Shown: positions 22,555 to 31,583, counted from the first letter of the stretch. The stretch: DNA of 32,816 bases from Rhodoferax sp. (GCA_029865845.1 JARXAM010000116.1:1-32816); one strand, 5' to 3'. Numbers and translations are program-made. The notes: generated by a model not told the origin, from the letters alone.

Positions 22555-24216
22555 ATGGCCCAATACGTTTTCTCCATGAACCGCGTCGGCAAGATCGTGC
22601 CGCCCAAGCGGCACATTCTCAAAGACATTTCCCTCTCGTTCTTCCCTGGCGCCAAGATCGGTGTGTTGGGGACCAACGGTTCCGGCAAGTCCACGCTGCT
22701 CAAGATCATGGCAGGTGTGGACAAGGAAATTGAGGGCGAAGCCATCCCCATGGCCGGCCTGAACATTGGCTACCTGCCCCAAGAGCCCCAGTTGGACCCG
22801 AGCCACACCGTGCGCGAAGCCGTGGAAAGCGGCATGGGCAACGTGTTTGCCGCCAAAGCCCGCTTGGAAGAGGTGTACACCGCCTACGGTGCGGAAGACG
22901 CAGACTTTGATGCGCTGGCCGCGGAGCAAGCAGAGTTGGAGGCCATCATCGCCACCGCCGGCACGGACTCCGAGCACCAGCTCGAAATCGCCGCCGACGC
23001 GCTGCGCCTGCCTCCGTGGGATGCCAACATCGGCGTGCTCTCGGGCGGTGAAAAGCGCCGCGTGGCACTGTGCCGTTTGCTGCTCTCCAAGCCCGACATG
23101 TTGTTGCTGGACGAACCCACCAACCACTTGGACGCCGAGTCGGTGGACTGGCTGGAGCAGTTTCTGCAGCGCTATTCCGGCACGGTGGTGGCCATCACCC
23201 ACGACCGCTATTTTCTGGACAACGCGGCAGAGTGGATTTTGGAGCTGGACCGTGGCTCCGGCATTCCGTACAAGGGCAACTATTCCGATTGGCTGACCCA
23301 GAAGGGTGCCCGTTTGGAGGCCGAGCAAAAGGGTGAAGAAGCCCGCGCCAAGGCCCTGAAGAAGGAGTTGGAATGGTCGCGCCAGAACCCTAAGGCGCGC
23401 CAAGCCAAGAGCAAGGCCCGCCTGGCCCGCTTTGAAGAATTGAGCGACTACGAATACCAAAAGCGCAACGAAACCAACGAGATCTTTATCCCCGTGGCCG
23501 ACCGCTTGGGTAGCCAAGTGATCGAGTTCAAAGGGGTGAGCAAGTCCTTTGGCGACCGCGTGCTGATCGACAACCTGAGCTTCAACATTCCCGCCGGCGC
23601 GATTGTCGGCATCATCGGCCCCAACGGGGCCGGTAAATCGACCTTGTTCAAGCTGATCGCGGGCCGCGAAAAGCCGGACTCCGGCGAAGTCGTTATCGGC
23701 TCCACCGTCAAGATGGCATTTGTGGACCAGCACCGTGACGCGCTGTCGGATGACAAGACGGTGTGGGAAGACGTCTCCGGTGGTCTCGACATCCTGAATG
23801 TGGGCAAGTTCCAGATGGCCAGCCGCGCCTACTGTGGTCGCTTCAACTTCAACGGGGGTGACCAGCAGAAAAAAGTGGGCATGCTGTCCGGCGGAGAGCG
23901 CGGACGTTTGCATCTGGCAAAGACATTGATCGCAGGCGGGAATGTGCTGATGCTGGACGAGCCGTCCAACGATTTGGACGTGGAAACCTTGCGCGCGCTA
24001 GAAGATGCCTTGCTCGAATTCGCCGGCACCATGCTGGTGATTTCCCACGATCGATGGTTCTTAGACCGTATTGCCACCCACATCCTGGCCGCAGAAGGCG
24101 ACAGCCAGTGGACCTTCTTTGACGGTAACTACCAAGAGTATGAAGCCGACAAGAAGAAACGCCTGGGCGAAGAGGGCGCCAAGCCCAAGCGCGTGCGTTA
24201 CAAGGCGCTGAAGTAA
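22555..24216 (+). CDS. ettA: Energy-dependent translational throttle protein EttA (ABC-F)
   Basis: This 553-aa protein closely follows E. coli EttA (555 aa, from memory) from the N-terminal MAQYVF...VPPKRHILK to the C-terminus. It has two ATP-binding cassettes: Walker A GTNGSGKST (39-47) and GPNGAGKST in the second half, signatures LSGGEKRRV and LSGGERGRL, and the interdomain linker with KARLARFEEL. It lacks membrane segments. ABC-F EttA binds the ribosomal E site and gates entry into elongation according to the ADP/ATP ratio. Minor variation: the second Walker B is followed by EPS rather than EPT. The DUF1631 gene starts 23 bases downstream, so co-transcription is plausible. Confidence 0.95.
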   Translation: MAQYVFSMNRVGKIVPPKRHILKDISLSFFPGAKIGVLGTNGSGKSTLLKIMAGVDKEIEGEAIPMAGLNIGYLPQEPQLDPSHTVREAVESGMGNVFAAKARLEEVYTAYGAEDADFDALAAEQAELEAIIATAGTDSEHQLEIAADALRLPPWDANIGVLSGGEKRRVALCRLLLSKPDMLLLDEPTNHLDAESVDWLEQFLQRYSGTVVAITHDRYFLDNAAEWILELDRGSGIPYKGNYSDWLTQKGARLEAEQKGEEARAKALKKELEWSRQNPKARQAKSKARLARFEELSDYEYQKRNETNEIFIPVADRLGSQVIEFKGVSKSFGDRVLIDNLSFNIPAGAIVGIIGPNGAGKSTLFKLIAGREKPDSGEVVIGSTVKMAFVDQHRDALSDDKTVWEDVSGGLDILNVGKFQMASRAYCGRFNFNGGDQQKKVGMLSGGERGRLHLAKTLIAGGNVLMLDEPSNDLDVETLRALEDALLEFAGTMLVISHDRWFLDRIATHILAAEGDSQWTFFDGNYQEYEADKKKRLGEEGAKPKRVRYKALK

Positions 24217-24239
24217 GTTTTGCGCCGCAGCGCGTAACC

Positions 24240-26621
24240 ATGCAAGAGGCAGATTCGCGGTATTCCGCACCCTACCAAGCCACCATTCGTGATGCCGTCG
24301 CGGCGGCGGCGGACATCATGGTGCGGTTGATCGCGCCCCTGCGGCGAGAGTTGCATGCGCGTGAGTCGGCTTCGCGTGATGCGCGCGAGCGGGCGTTGCA
24401 TGCCGATGCCTTGCGCGCACTGCATCGCTGCGAACCGGACTTGTGCAAAGGGTTTGGGCTTGCCTTGTCGGAGCAAATTGCCCGCAGCCAAGATGGGGGC
24501 AAGTCGGCACCGGAATTTGCGCAACTGGCGTTCGAGCGTTTGGAGTTGATGGGCGAGGTGCAATTGCAGCAAAGCGTGAACATGGCACGCATGCAACAAG
24601 TGGCCTTACTCGCCTCGGAGGCCAGCCTTGCCGAACTCGCCCCACTGGTGTGCTCCACCTTGGGCCTGACGGCGGTTCGGCCCGAGCGCAATCCCTTGCG
24701 CCCGGAGGTGTACCTCTGCGCGCTGCGCAACGCGGTAGAGCGTGTGGCTGCACCCCATGGCATGCGCCAGGACTGGTTTTCCACGATGGGGCAAGCATTG
24801 GGGCCAGAACTCCATACAGAGTTTGAGCGCCTTGCTGCCAATTTGCGCGCACAGGGGGTAGAGGAAGCCGATTACACGGTGACCCTGGCCGCGAACGCAC
24901 CGCGCAGCCCCGGCGCAGGTAAGTTGCGCGCTGGCGCTGCGAGCGCAAGTCCCGCCGTTGTGCGCGATGGCGCACCTGCAAGCGCCTTGCGTGAAGCCTC
25001 CATTGCGCGGGAGCGCAAGTCCATGCAAGCCGCGCAAGACCCGGCCTTGCTGACCTTGGACCGTTTACGCAAGTTGTTGGTTGGGGAATTGGAGCCTGAG
25101 CCATCCGCAGGCCGACTGGCCGCATTCGGCAAGCACTTTGCCTCTGAATTTGAAGGTGCCTCTGGGGGCGGTGCTCCCGCGTTTGACGTGCAGACTGACT
25201 TTGTGGCCACCGTCCCGGCGGCTTTCGAGGCCTTGAAAGAAATGCAGCAGGTGGACCGCGTGGTGCAAAGGGTGGCCCAGCGCATCAACGGTGTGCCCTC
25301 GCCTGACCTGCCGCACCACGTTCAAGCCGCGCGGGAAGACCTGCGGATGAGTGCGGTGGGCGTGGCACAGGCCTTGAGCCTCGAAGTGGTGAGTCTGATG
25401 GTGGACAACATCGCCAAAGACCCACGCTTGCTGCCGCCGGTGCAAGCCTTGGTGCGGGAATTGGAGCCCCCGCTCATGCGCATTGCGTTGGCAGACCCCC
25501 GATTTTTTACCCATAAGCAACATCCTGCTAGGCTGCTGGTGCAGGAAATCACGCATCGCAGCTTTGCCTATGCGCACACGCAAAGCGCTGGTTTTGCCCA
25601 CTTTGTGCGGCATATGCAGTCGCTGATCCGGCCCTTGGTGGGAGCGCAGTCTTTGGTGCCCGAGGTGTTTGCAGATGCGCTGCTTGCGCTGCAAACGCTG
25701 GATGACGGCCCCGATCAGGACCGTCTGCAAGCCCGTAACAATGTGGTTAAAACCTTGGAAAAGGTAGAGCAGCGCAACGTGTTGGCCGAGAAGATTGCGC
25801 GCGACATTGCTGCTAACCCCAACGTGGCCCAAGTGCCCGAAAGCGTCGTCTCTTTTTTATGTGGTCCATGGGCCCAGGTGGTGGCACAGGCACGGCTCAT
25901 GGGGCCCAGTGGCCAAGCGGTGGCAGACAAATACCATGCGCTGGTGTCGGCCTTGCTGTGGAGCACCCATCCCGAGCTTGCCGGGCAAGACCTGGGCAAG
26001 CTGACCAAGGTGGTGCCGTTGCTGCTGTCCACCTTGCGCGAAGGGTTGGAGACCATTCAATACCCGCAAAGCGAAACCAGTGTGTTTTTGGAGGCATTGA
26101 TGGGCATGCACCAATCGGTGTTCCGCAGCCAAAGGCGTGATGCCCCTGCCCATGTACTGCAATCCGCACAGCCTGTGCGGCAGGCTCCGCCCGTGCCCCT
26201 GCAGGCTGCCCATACGGTGGCCGATGGCAACCCCTGGATCGCCCCGACGGAGGCGCACGACTCCAATTTTGTAGACCTTCCCAACCTTGATGCCGCCGGT
26301 GCGACGCTACCCCACGCCCGCCCGCCAAAGGCAGGCGTCGAGCCGGCGGCTGTGGAAAGCCAGTTGGTTCTTGGTTCATGGATTGAGCTGGCGACCCAAG
26401 GGCAGTGGATGCGCACCCGGTTGACGTGGTCCAGCCCTCACGGCAGTTTGTTTCTGTTCACCAATGCCGAAGGCGCGACCCAGTCGATGACCCTCCGCAC
26501 CTACGACAAGCTGCTGCAGGCCGACCAACTGCGGCATCTGCCTACCCCGGGGGTGGTGGATGATGCCCTGGACGCGGTGGCACAGCAGGCCATGATGAAC
26601 AGCCTAGGCATGCGGTCGTAG
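24240..26621 (+). CDS. DUF1631 family protein
   Basis: This 793-aa, predominantly helical cytoplasmic protein has no signal peptide or membrane segment. Family-type features include an N-terminal region with ELAPLVCSTLG-like helices and a central helical repeat region with RLLVQEITHRSFAYA. The C-terminal small beta domain (about 715-770) reads WIELATQGQWMRTRLTWSSP, then GSLFLFTNAEG, a barrel of the kind seen in PilZ-like folds. DUF1631 proteins are widespread in beta- and gammaproteobacteria and have no firmly established function known to me; a link to cyclic-di-GMP signalling is speculative. It follows ettA closely and ends 49 bases from a convergent flavin reductase gene. Confidence 0.8.
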   Translation: MQEADSRYSAPYQATIRDAVAAAADIMVRLIAPLRRELHARESASRDARERALHADALRALHRCEPDLCKGFGLALSEQIARSQDGGKSAPEFAQLAFERLELMGEVQLQQSVNMARMQQVALLASEASLAELAPLVCSTLGLTAVRPERNPLRPEVYLCALRNAVERVAAPHGMRQDWFSTMGQALGPELHTEFERLAANLRAQGVEEADYTVTLAANAPRSPGAGKLRAGAASASPAVVRDGAPASALREASIARERKSMQAAQDPALLTLDRLRKLLVGELEPEPSAGRLAAFGKHFASEFEGASGGGAPAFDVQTDFVATVPAAFEALKEMQQVDRVVQRVAQRINGVPSPDLPHHVQAAREDLRMSAVGVAQALSLEVVSLMVDNIAKDPRLLPPVQALVRELEPPLMRIALADPRFFTHKQHPARLLVQEITHRSFAYAHTQSAGFAHFVRHMQSLIRPLVGAQSLVPEVFADALLALQTLDDGPDQDRLQARNNVVKTLEKVEQRNVLAEKIARDIAANPNVAQVPESVVSFLCGPWAQVVAQARLMGPSGQAVADKYHALVSALLWSTHPELAGQDLGKLTKVVPLLLSTLREGLETIQYPQSETSVFLEALMGMHQSVFRSQRRDAPAHVLQSAQPVRQAPPVPLQAAHTVADGNPWIAPTEAHDSNFVDLPNLDAAGATLPHARPPKAGVEPAAVESQLVLGSWIELATQGQWMRTRLTWSSPHGSLFLFTNAEGATQSMTLRTYDKLLQADQLRHLPTPGVVDDALDAVAQQAMMNSLGMRS

Positions 26622-26670
26622 CGCCATGCGTGGCTGGCCCCCCTATCGCGCAGTAGTGTGTATGAGTCCG

Positions 26671-27189
26671 CTACGCCGTGCGATGCGTAGCAAAGGCACC
26701 ATTGTGGTAAAGCAAGGCCGGGGCGTGTGCGCTGTGCGCGCAGCGCTCCACTTCGCCTACGAAGATGACGTGATCGCCCTCCGGGTATTGGCTGCGATTG
26801 AAGCATTCAAAATGGGCTGCAGCTCCCACTAGCAGCGGGGCACCGTGGACGCCCGTGGCGAACTGAACCCCCGCAAACCTGTCGGTCTTCCGGTTTGCAA
26901 ATTGCAGGGCCAAGGCTTGCTGGTCTGCCGCCAACACATTGATGGCGTAGTGGCTTGCCTGACGAAATGCGGTCAGCGTACCGGCCTTGCGCGCAAGGCT
27001 CCACAGCACCAAAGGTGGCGTGAGGGATACCGAGTTGAACGAACTGACGGTCAGGCCCACCAACGCACCGTCGGGGGTGCGAGCGGTGACAACTGTCACC
27101 CCGGTGGGGAACATGCCCAAGGCCTGTCGGAACTGTTGGTCGGAAAAGTCGGGGGAGATGGCGCTAAGCGCCGTGGACTGGAAAAGCAT
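26671..27189 (-). CDS. Flavin reductase-like FMN-binding protein
   Basis: This 172-aa single-domain protein is of the HpaC/RutF/flavin-reductase class. It has the typical FRQALGMFPTGVTVVTA opening, the GLTVSSFNSVSLTPPLVLWSL block and the C-terminal GDHVIFVGEVE block before the YHNG end. It reduces free FMN or FAD with NAD(P)H, often to supply a two-component monooxygenase, or carries a bound flavin. No monooxygenase partner is nearby. It is divergent from the M14 peptidase gene, with about 80 bases between their starts. Confidence 0.88.
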   Translation of the reverse strand: MLFQSTALSAISPDFSDQQFRQALGMFPTGVTVVTARTPDGALVGLTVSSFNSVSLTPPLVLWSLARKAGTLTAFRQASHYAINVLAADQQALALQFANRKTDRFAGVQFATGVHGAPLLVGAAAHFECFNRSQYPEGDHVIFVGEVERCAHSAHAPALLYHNGAFATHRTA

Positions 27190-27258
27190 GGACCGAATTT
27201 AACGCGCTTTGGCCGTCCACGGTGTCGCGCACCAAAAGAACCCCACGGTGCCGCCCCC

Positions 27259-27264
27259 TACAAT
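27259..27264 (+). promoter_or_regulatory. Candidate -10 element immediately upstream of the M14 peptidase start
   Basis: TACAAT at 27259-27264 is a good -10 match and would place transcription initiation near 27271, at or next to the ATG at 27272. No Shine-Dalgarno sequence precedes that ATG. This suggests a leaderless mRNA. The -35 position is weak, so the call is tentative. Confidence 0.35.
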
Positions 27265-27271
27265 GCGCTGT

Positions 27272-28117
27272 ATGAATTGGCATTCGATGTTAGGCGCGCT
27301 GATGGGCATGTGCGCGGTTGCAAGTGGCGCACAACCTTTGCGGGTGTGCACCGACTATGCCGCCAAGTTACCGAATGTTTCCGTCAGCATGTGCGCTGCG
27401 GCAGGGTTGCAAGACATGCAGGCACGGTCCAGTCAGGGGCGCGTGTTGTGGGGGCGCGATGTGGCTGTGGAGCGAGCGGACATCCGGGTGCTGGTGATAG
27501 GCGGAATCCATGGCGATGAGATGTCCTCATCCTCGCTGGTTTACCACTGGCTGGAGCTTGCATCTACGCCGCCGGCAGACGCACCATTGCGTATCCACTG
27601 GCGATTTATTCCCAGCGTGAATCCTGATGGCTTGTTTGCCAAACCCGCTCGGCGCACCAATGCCAACGGTGTGGATTTGAATCGGAATTTCCCTACGCCC
27701 CATTGGGCACGCGATGCCAAAAACTACTGGGAGCAGCGTACCCGCCGCGATCCGCGGCGCTGGCCGGGCAACAAGCCAGAGTCGGAGCCAGAGTCCCGGT
27801 TTGTGTTGCAGCAAATGGACGGCTTCAAGCCCAACCTGATTGTCAGTGTGCATGCTCCCTACGGGGTGCTGGACTTCGATGGCCCGTCGGTGCCACCCAG
27901 CAAGCTCGGCCGCCTGTATCTGGACCAGGTTGGTATTTTCCCCGGATCGCTGGGCAACTATGCCGGCGTGCACCGGCGTATTCCAGTGGTCACCATTGAA
28001 TTGCCGCATGCAGGCCGCTTGCCGCAGGCCGCGGAGGTACGCCAGATGTGGATAGATTTGCTGCGGTGGACCCATGAGCGCATTGGGCCCGCCGCAGCCT
28101 CGGCGTCCTTGCCCTGA
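27272..28117 (+). CDS. M14-family zinc carboxypeptidase / murein peptide amidase-like protein
   Basis: Start at ATG 27272 (an in-frame ATG at 27263 and a TTG at 27209 are alternatives), giving 281 aa. The N-terminus is a signal peptide (about residues 1-20, ending ASGA), so it is probably periplasmic. Zinc ligands are His80 and Glu83 (GGIHGDE) and His194 (SVHAPYG). Substrate-binding Asn137-Arg138 is in DLNRNFP, and the general base is Glu243 (TIELP). This matches the MpaA-like branch of M14, which trims murein peptides at the gamma-D-Glu-diaminopimelate bond; a periplasmic location would differ from cytoplasmic MpaA. Its stop lies one base from the stop of the convergent small ORF. Confidence 0.85.
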   Translation: MNWHSMLGALMGMCAVASGAQPLRVCTDYAAKLPNVSVSMCAAAGLQDMQARSSQGRVLWGRDVAVERADIRVLVIGGIHGDEMSSSSLVYHWLELASTPPADAPLRIHWRFIPSVNPDGLFAKPARRTNANGVDLNRNFPTPHWARDAKNYWEQRTRRDPRRWPGNKPESEPESRFVLQQMDGFKPNLIVSVHAPYGVLDFDGPSVPPSKLGRLYLDQVGIFPGSLGNYAGVHRRIPVVTIELPHAGRLPQAAEVRQMWIDLLRWTHERIGPAAASASLP

Positions 28118-28118
28118 A

Positions 28119-28421
28119 TCAGCCTGAGGGGTCGCTGGAAACGCGGAGTGCCGCTTTGTCGGCCCACAGTTGCAGGCTGTTCACCAGATCGCGCTGGCTG
28201 AAGGAGCAACTTTCCTCATTGAACAGGGCGCTGGACTCCAAGCGGTCCATCAATTGGTGCAGCACTTCGGTAAACTTCTCTGGCAGCGCGGCGAGCAAAT
28301 CGCTCTGGCCGCGTGCCAATTCTGACAATCCATGGGCAGTCAATTCGCCCGCCCGGAATCGCGCCAAGGCGTCTTGAAACCCTTGGAGTTGCGCATGCGC
28401 GGAATGGGCGGCTGACTGCAT
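28119..28421 (-). CDS. Small hypothetical protein at the end of the aap operon
   Basis: This 100-aa, soluble, probably all-helical protein (ALARFRAGELTAHGLSELA, then EKFTEVLHQLMDRLE) has no recognised domain, signal peptide or cysteine motif beyond a single Cys. It starts five bases after the aapP stop, so it is likely translationally coupled, and ends one base from the convergent M14 gene. Base composition matches the neighbours, which supports real coding. The function is unknown; a regulatory or structural partner of the transporter is possible but unsupported. Confidence 0.65.
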   Translation of the reverse strand: MQSAAHSAHAQLQGFQDALARFRAGELTAHGLSELARGQSDLLAALPEKFTEVLHQLMDRLESSALFNEESCSFSQRDLVNSLQLWADKAALRVSSDPSG

Positions 28422-28426
28422 CGTCT

Positions 28427-29170
28427 TTAGTGGCCCAGGATCTTGGACAAGAAGTCGCGGCTGCGCTCGTTCTGCGGGTTGTTGAAGAACTCGTGGGGCG
28501 TGTTCTGCTCCACGATCTGGCCTTGGTCCATGAAGATCACGCGGTCAGCCACCGCCTTGGCAAAGCCCATTTCGTGGGTCACGCAGATCATGGTGATGCC
28601 TTGGCTGGCCATCTCGATCATCACGTCCAGCACTTCCTTGATCATTTCTGGGTCGAGCGCCGAGGTGGGCTCGTCGAACAGCATGATCTTGGGCTTGAGG
28701 CACAACGCGCGGGCAATCGCCACGCGCTGCTGCTGACCACCGGAGAGTTGCAACGGGTACTTGTTGGCCTGGTTGGCAATGCGCACGCGCTCCAGCTGGA
28801 CCATGGCTTTTTCTTCAGCCTCTTTTTTGGGCATTTTGCCGACCCACATCGGCGAGAGCGTCAGGTTTTCCAGCACCGTGAGGTGCGGAAACAGGTTGAA
28901 CTGCTGGAACACCATGCCGACTTTCTTGCGCACGTCGTCAATGGCTTTCACATCGTCGGTCAGTTCCACGCCGTCCACGATCAGGTTACCCTGCTGGTGC
29001 TCTTCGAGTCGGTTGATGCAGCGGATCATGGTGGACTTGCCGGAGCCGGAGGGGCCGCACACCACAATGCGTTCGCCCTTGGTGACAGTCAGGTCAATGT
29101 CGCGCAGTACGTGGAAGTTATTGCCGTACCACTTGTTGACTTTGTTGAAGGTGATGATGGGTTCAGACAT
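28427..29170 (-). CDS. aapP: General L-amino-acid ABC transporter ATP-binding protein AapP
   Basis: This 247-aa ATPase is of the polar-amino-acid uptake family. Walker [10 protein letters not shown] is at residues 39-47, Q-loop [10 protein letters not shown] at about 87-96, signature LSGGQ at 142-146, Walker B MLFDEP at 163-168 and the switch His in CVTHEMGFA. Its length is standard for GlnQ/AapP. It lies nine bases downstream of the AapM permease gene and completes a four-component importer with broad L-amino-acid specificity in Rhizobium-type systems. Confidence 0.92.
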   Translation of the reverse strand: MSEPIITFNKVNKWYGNNFHVLRDIDLTVTKGERIVVCGPSGSGKSTMIRCINRLEEHQQGNLIVDGVELTDDVKAIDDVRKKVGMVFQQFNLFPHLTVLENLTLSPMWVGKMPKKEAEEKAMVQLERVRIANQANKYPLQLSGGQQQRVAIARALCLKPKIMLFDEPTSALDPEMIKEVLDVMIEMASQGITMICVTHEMGFAKAVADRVIFMDQGQIVEQNTPHEFFNNPQNERSRDFLSKILGH

Positions 29171-29179
29171 ATTCGTTCC

Positions 29180-30283
29180 TTAGCGGAGTTTGCTCTTGTT
29201 GACTTGCTTTTCGATCCACAGGCTGTAGCGCGACATGGAGAAGCAAAAACCGAAGTAAATCAGGGCGATGAAGAGATAGCCTTCAATCTTGTAGGGGCGC
29301 CAGTCGGCGTCCGAGTTGAGTGCCAAGCTCATGGAACCGGTGAGCTCGTACAAGCTCACGATGGTCACCAGCGAGGTGTCCTTGAAGGTGGAGATGAAGT
29401 TGTTCATGATGCCGGGCACCACCATGGACAGTGCCTGAGGCAATACGATCTTGCGCTGCGTTTGCCAGTAGCTTAGGCCCAGTGTGGCGGCTGCCTCAAT
29501 CTGGCCCTTGGGCACGGCTTGCAGGCCCCCGCGTATCACCTCTGCCATGTAGGCCGCAGCAAACAGGGTGATACCTGCGAGCACGCGCACCAGCACGTCG
29601 ATGTTGAAGCCCTGGGGCATCAGCAGGGGGAACATGAACGAGGCCATGAACAGCACGGAGATGAGTGGTACGCCGCGGATCAACTCGACATAGACCGTGC
29701 ACAGGGACCGGATGGCAGGCAGCGTGGAGCGGCGCCCCAATGCGATCAGCAAGGCCAGCGGAAAAGCCATGGCCATGGACAGTGAGGACAGCAACAGCGT
29801 CAAGGGCAGGCCGCCCCAGCGGTCTGTGTCGACCTTGGTCATGCCCAACACACCACCGGACATTAGCACGAAGAAGCTGCCGAGGACCACAACCCAGGCC
29901 AGCCCCAACCACGCCTTCCAGAACATCCGCATGCAACTTGCCACCAGCAGAGTACACAGCGCCAGCGTGGCAATCAGTGGACGCCATTGTTCTTCGAACG
30001 GGAAGCGCCCAAAGATGATGATGCGGAACTTCTCCACAATCACCCCCCAGCAGGCGCCCGCACCGTCTGCGTGGCAGGCCTCGACCTGCGGGAGCCAGAC
30101 GGCCTGAATCAGCGCCCAGTTGATGAGGCGCGGCAGAATCGCCAGCAACACGGCACCGATGACCAGTGTTCCTAGCGTGGTCTTCCAGTCGCCAAAAAGG
30201 TTGAATCGAATCCAGGCCGCCAGCCCTTCGGTCTTGACCGGTGCCGGACGGGCGTCAATAGGTTGGAATGTAGTTGCGCTCAT
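29180..30283 (-). CDS. aapM: General L-amino-acid ABC transporter permease AapM
   Basis: This 367-aa polytopic inner-membrane protein belongs to the His/Glu/Gln/Arg permease family. An N-terminal extension precedes the core domain, as is typical for AapM. The core has RSLCTVYVELIRGVPLISVLFMASF and an EAA-type loop QIEAAATLGLSYWQTQRKIVLPQAL. It is nine bases downstream of aapQ and heterodimerises with it. Confidence 0.92.
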   Translation of the reverse strand: MSATTFQPIDARPAPVKTEGLAAWIRFNLFGDWKTTLGTLVIGAVLLAILPRLINWALIQAVWLPQVEACHADGAGACWGVIVEKFRIIIFGRFPFEEQWRPLIATLALCTLLVASCMRMFWKAWLGLAWVVVLGSFFVLMSGGVLGMTKVDTDRWGGLPLTLLLSSLSMAMAFPLALLIALGRRSTLPAIRSLCTVYVELIRGVPLISVLFMASFMFPLLMPQGFNIDVLVRVLAGITLFAAAYMAEVIRGGLQAVPKGQIEAAATLGLSYWQTQRKIVLPQALSMVVPGIMNNFISTFKDTSLVTIVSLYELTGSMSLALNSDADWRPYKIEGYLFIALIYFGFCFSMSRYSLWIEKQVNKSKLR

Positions 30284-30292
30284 GTGCGTCCC

Positions 30293-31468
30293 TTAACGTT
30301 CTTGGATGGCAGAGCGGTTGTTGTACCAATTCATCATGATCGACGTGAACAGCGACGTGCTCAGGTACACCAGCATGATGATGGCAATGCACTCGACGGC
30401 GCGCCCGGTCTGGTTGATGGCGGTATTGGCAATGGACACCACATCGGGGTAGCCAATCGCCACGGCCAAGGACGAATTCTTGGTCAGGTTCAGGTACTGG
30501 TTGGTTACCGGCGGGATGATCACCCGCAGGGCCTGTGGCAGCATGACCAGGCGCATGGTTTGGCCCCGGCTCAGGCCTAGCGCCGCGGCTGCTTCCGATT
30601 GGCCAAGTGCAACCGACTGAATGCCACCGCGCACCACTTCGGATACAAAGGCTGCGGTGTAGATGGTCAGACCCAAGAGCACGGACAGGTATTCAGGGGT
30701 CAACGCCCCCCCGTTCTCGATGGCGAATTCCCCTTGCACAGGCATGTTCATGGCCATGGGTGCGCCACCCAGCAACCAGCCCAGCACGCCGGTGCCCAGC
30801 ACAATTCCCACAGGGACCCAGAACATGCTATTGACGTGTCCGGTGCGCTCAAACGACTTCTTGGCATACCAGCGGTACGCCACCGCGCCTGCGATACCAA
30901 CCACCAGCCCCCATGCTGCCCAGACATGGCCAGTTGCCCATGCAGGAATCGGGAAGTTCAGGCCGCCCTTGCTCAGGTAGAACGGGCCTACGACCCACGG
31001 CTCATTGGATGCAGGCAACACCTCCGTAAACATGAGGTACCACATGAGAAGCTGCAGCAGGACGGGGATATTACGAAAAAACTCCACGTAGGCCGAGCAC
31101 AGGCCGCGAATCAGTGCGTTGCGGGAGAATCGTCCCACACCAATCAGCGTGCCTAGCAACGTGGTTAACACAATGCCGACCACGGCCACGCGCAGCGTGT
31201 TCACAAAGCCCACGAGGTAAGCCCGCCAATACGACTCACCAGAGTCAAAGGCAAACAAGCTCTCGCCGATGTCAAACCCCGCAGGACTGGACAAAAAATC
31301 GAAGCCGCTTTGGATGCCGCGCAGCTTCATGTTGGTGGTGGTGTTGTGGGCCAAGTAGAGCACCGCAAGCAACACCACCGCAATGGCGATGACTTGGTAG
31401 ATCAGTCCGCGAAATGCCTGACTGCGCCACGACCACGATTTGGATGGGGGGGAAGAAGTTGGGGACAT
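30293..31468 (-). CDS. aapQ: General L-amino-acid ABC transporter permease AapQ
   Basis: Start placed at ATG 31468 (MSPTSSPPSK) with AAGG upstream; an in-frame TTG at 31489 is less likely. The 391-aa inner-membrane protein has the AapQ hallmarks. Its large periplasmic loop includes LRGIQSGFDFLSSPAGFDIGE. The core has CSAYVEFFRNIPVLLQLLMWY and the EAA loop QSEAAAALGLSRGQTMRLVMLPQAL. It pairs with AapM. Confidence 0.92.
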   Translation of the reverse strand: MSPTSSPPSKSWSWRSQAFRGLIYQVIAIAVVLLAVLYLAHNTTTNMKLRGIQSGFDFLSSPAGFDIGESLFAFDSGESYWRAYLVGFVNTLRVAVVGIVLTTLLGTLIGVGRFSRNALIRGLCSAYVEFFRNIPVLLQLLMWYLMFTEVLPASNEPWVVGPFYLSKGGLNFPIPAWATGHVWAAWGLVVGIAGAVAYRWYAKKSFERTGHVNSMFWVPVGIVLGTGVLGWLLGGAPMAMNMPVQGEFAIENGGALTPEYLSVLLGLTIYTAAFVSEVVRGGIQSVALGQSEAAAALGLSRGQTMRLVMLPQALRVIIPPVTNQYLNLTKNSSLAVAIGYPDVVSIANTAINQTGRAVECIAIIMLVYLSTSLFTSIMMNWYNNRSAIQER

Positions 31469-31510
31469 ATCAGCCCTTGTTTCAATCAAAGAAGGCGTAT
31501 CAATGGAAAA

Positions 31511-31574
31511 GGGCAGCGCATGGAGATTGCGGCTGCCCTCATCTGGTGCGGGGCGTCACATTGTGGAGCCCCGC
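31511..31574 (-). promoter_or_regulatory. Tandem intercistronic hairpins after aapJ
   Basis: Two GC-rich stem-loops occupy the aapJ-aapQ gap. GCGGGGC (31548-31554) pairs with GCCCCGC (31568-31574), starting ten bases past the aapJ stop. GGGCAGC (31511-31517) pairs with GCTGCCC (31532-31538), with an inner GCA/TGC extension. There is no T-run. They probably protect the aapJ mRNA end or partly terminate transcription, raising binding-protein levels relative to the permeases. Confidence 0.6.
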
Positions 31575-31583
31575 CCAACGCGT

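Noticed and set aside
22417-23913. 498-codon minus-strand ORF opposite ettA
   Set aside because: Antisense of a strongly conserved ABC-F gene. The His/Gly/Val-rich translation matches no fold.
28313-29476. 387-codon plus-strand ORF opposite aapP
   Set aside because: Antisense frame of an ATPase gene with a complete set of motifs, and the translation is His-rich shadow sequence.
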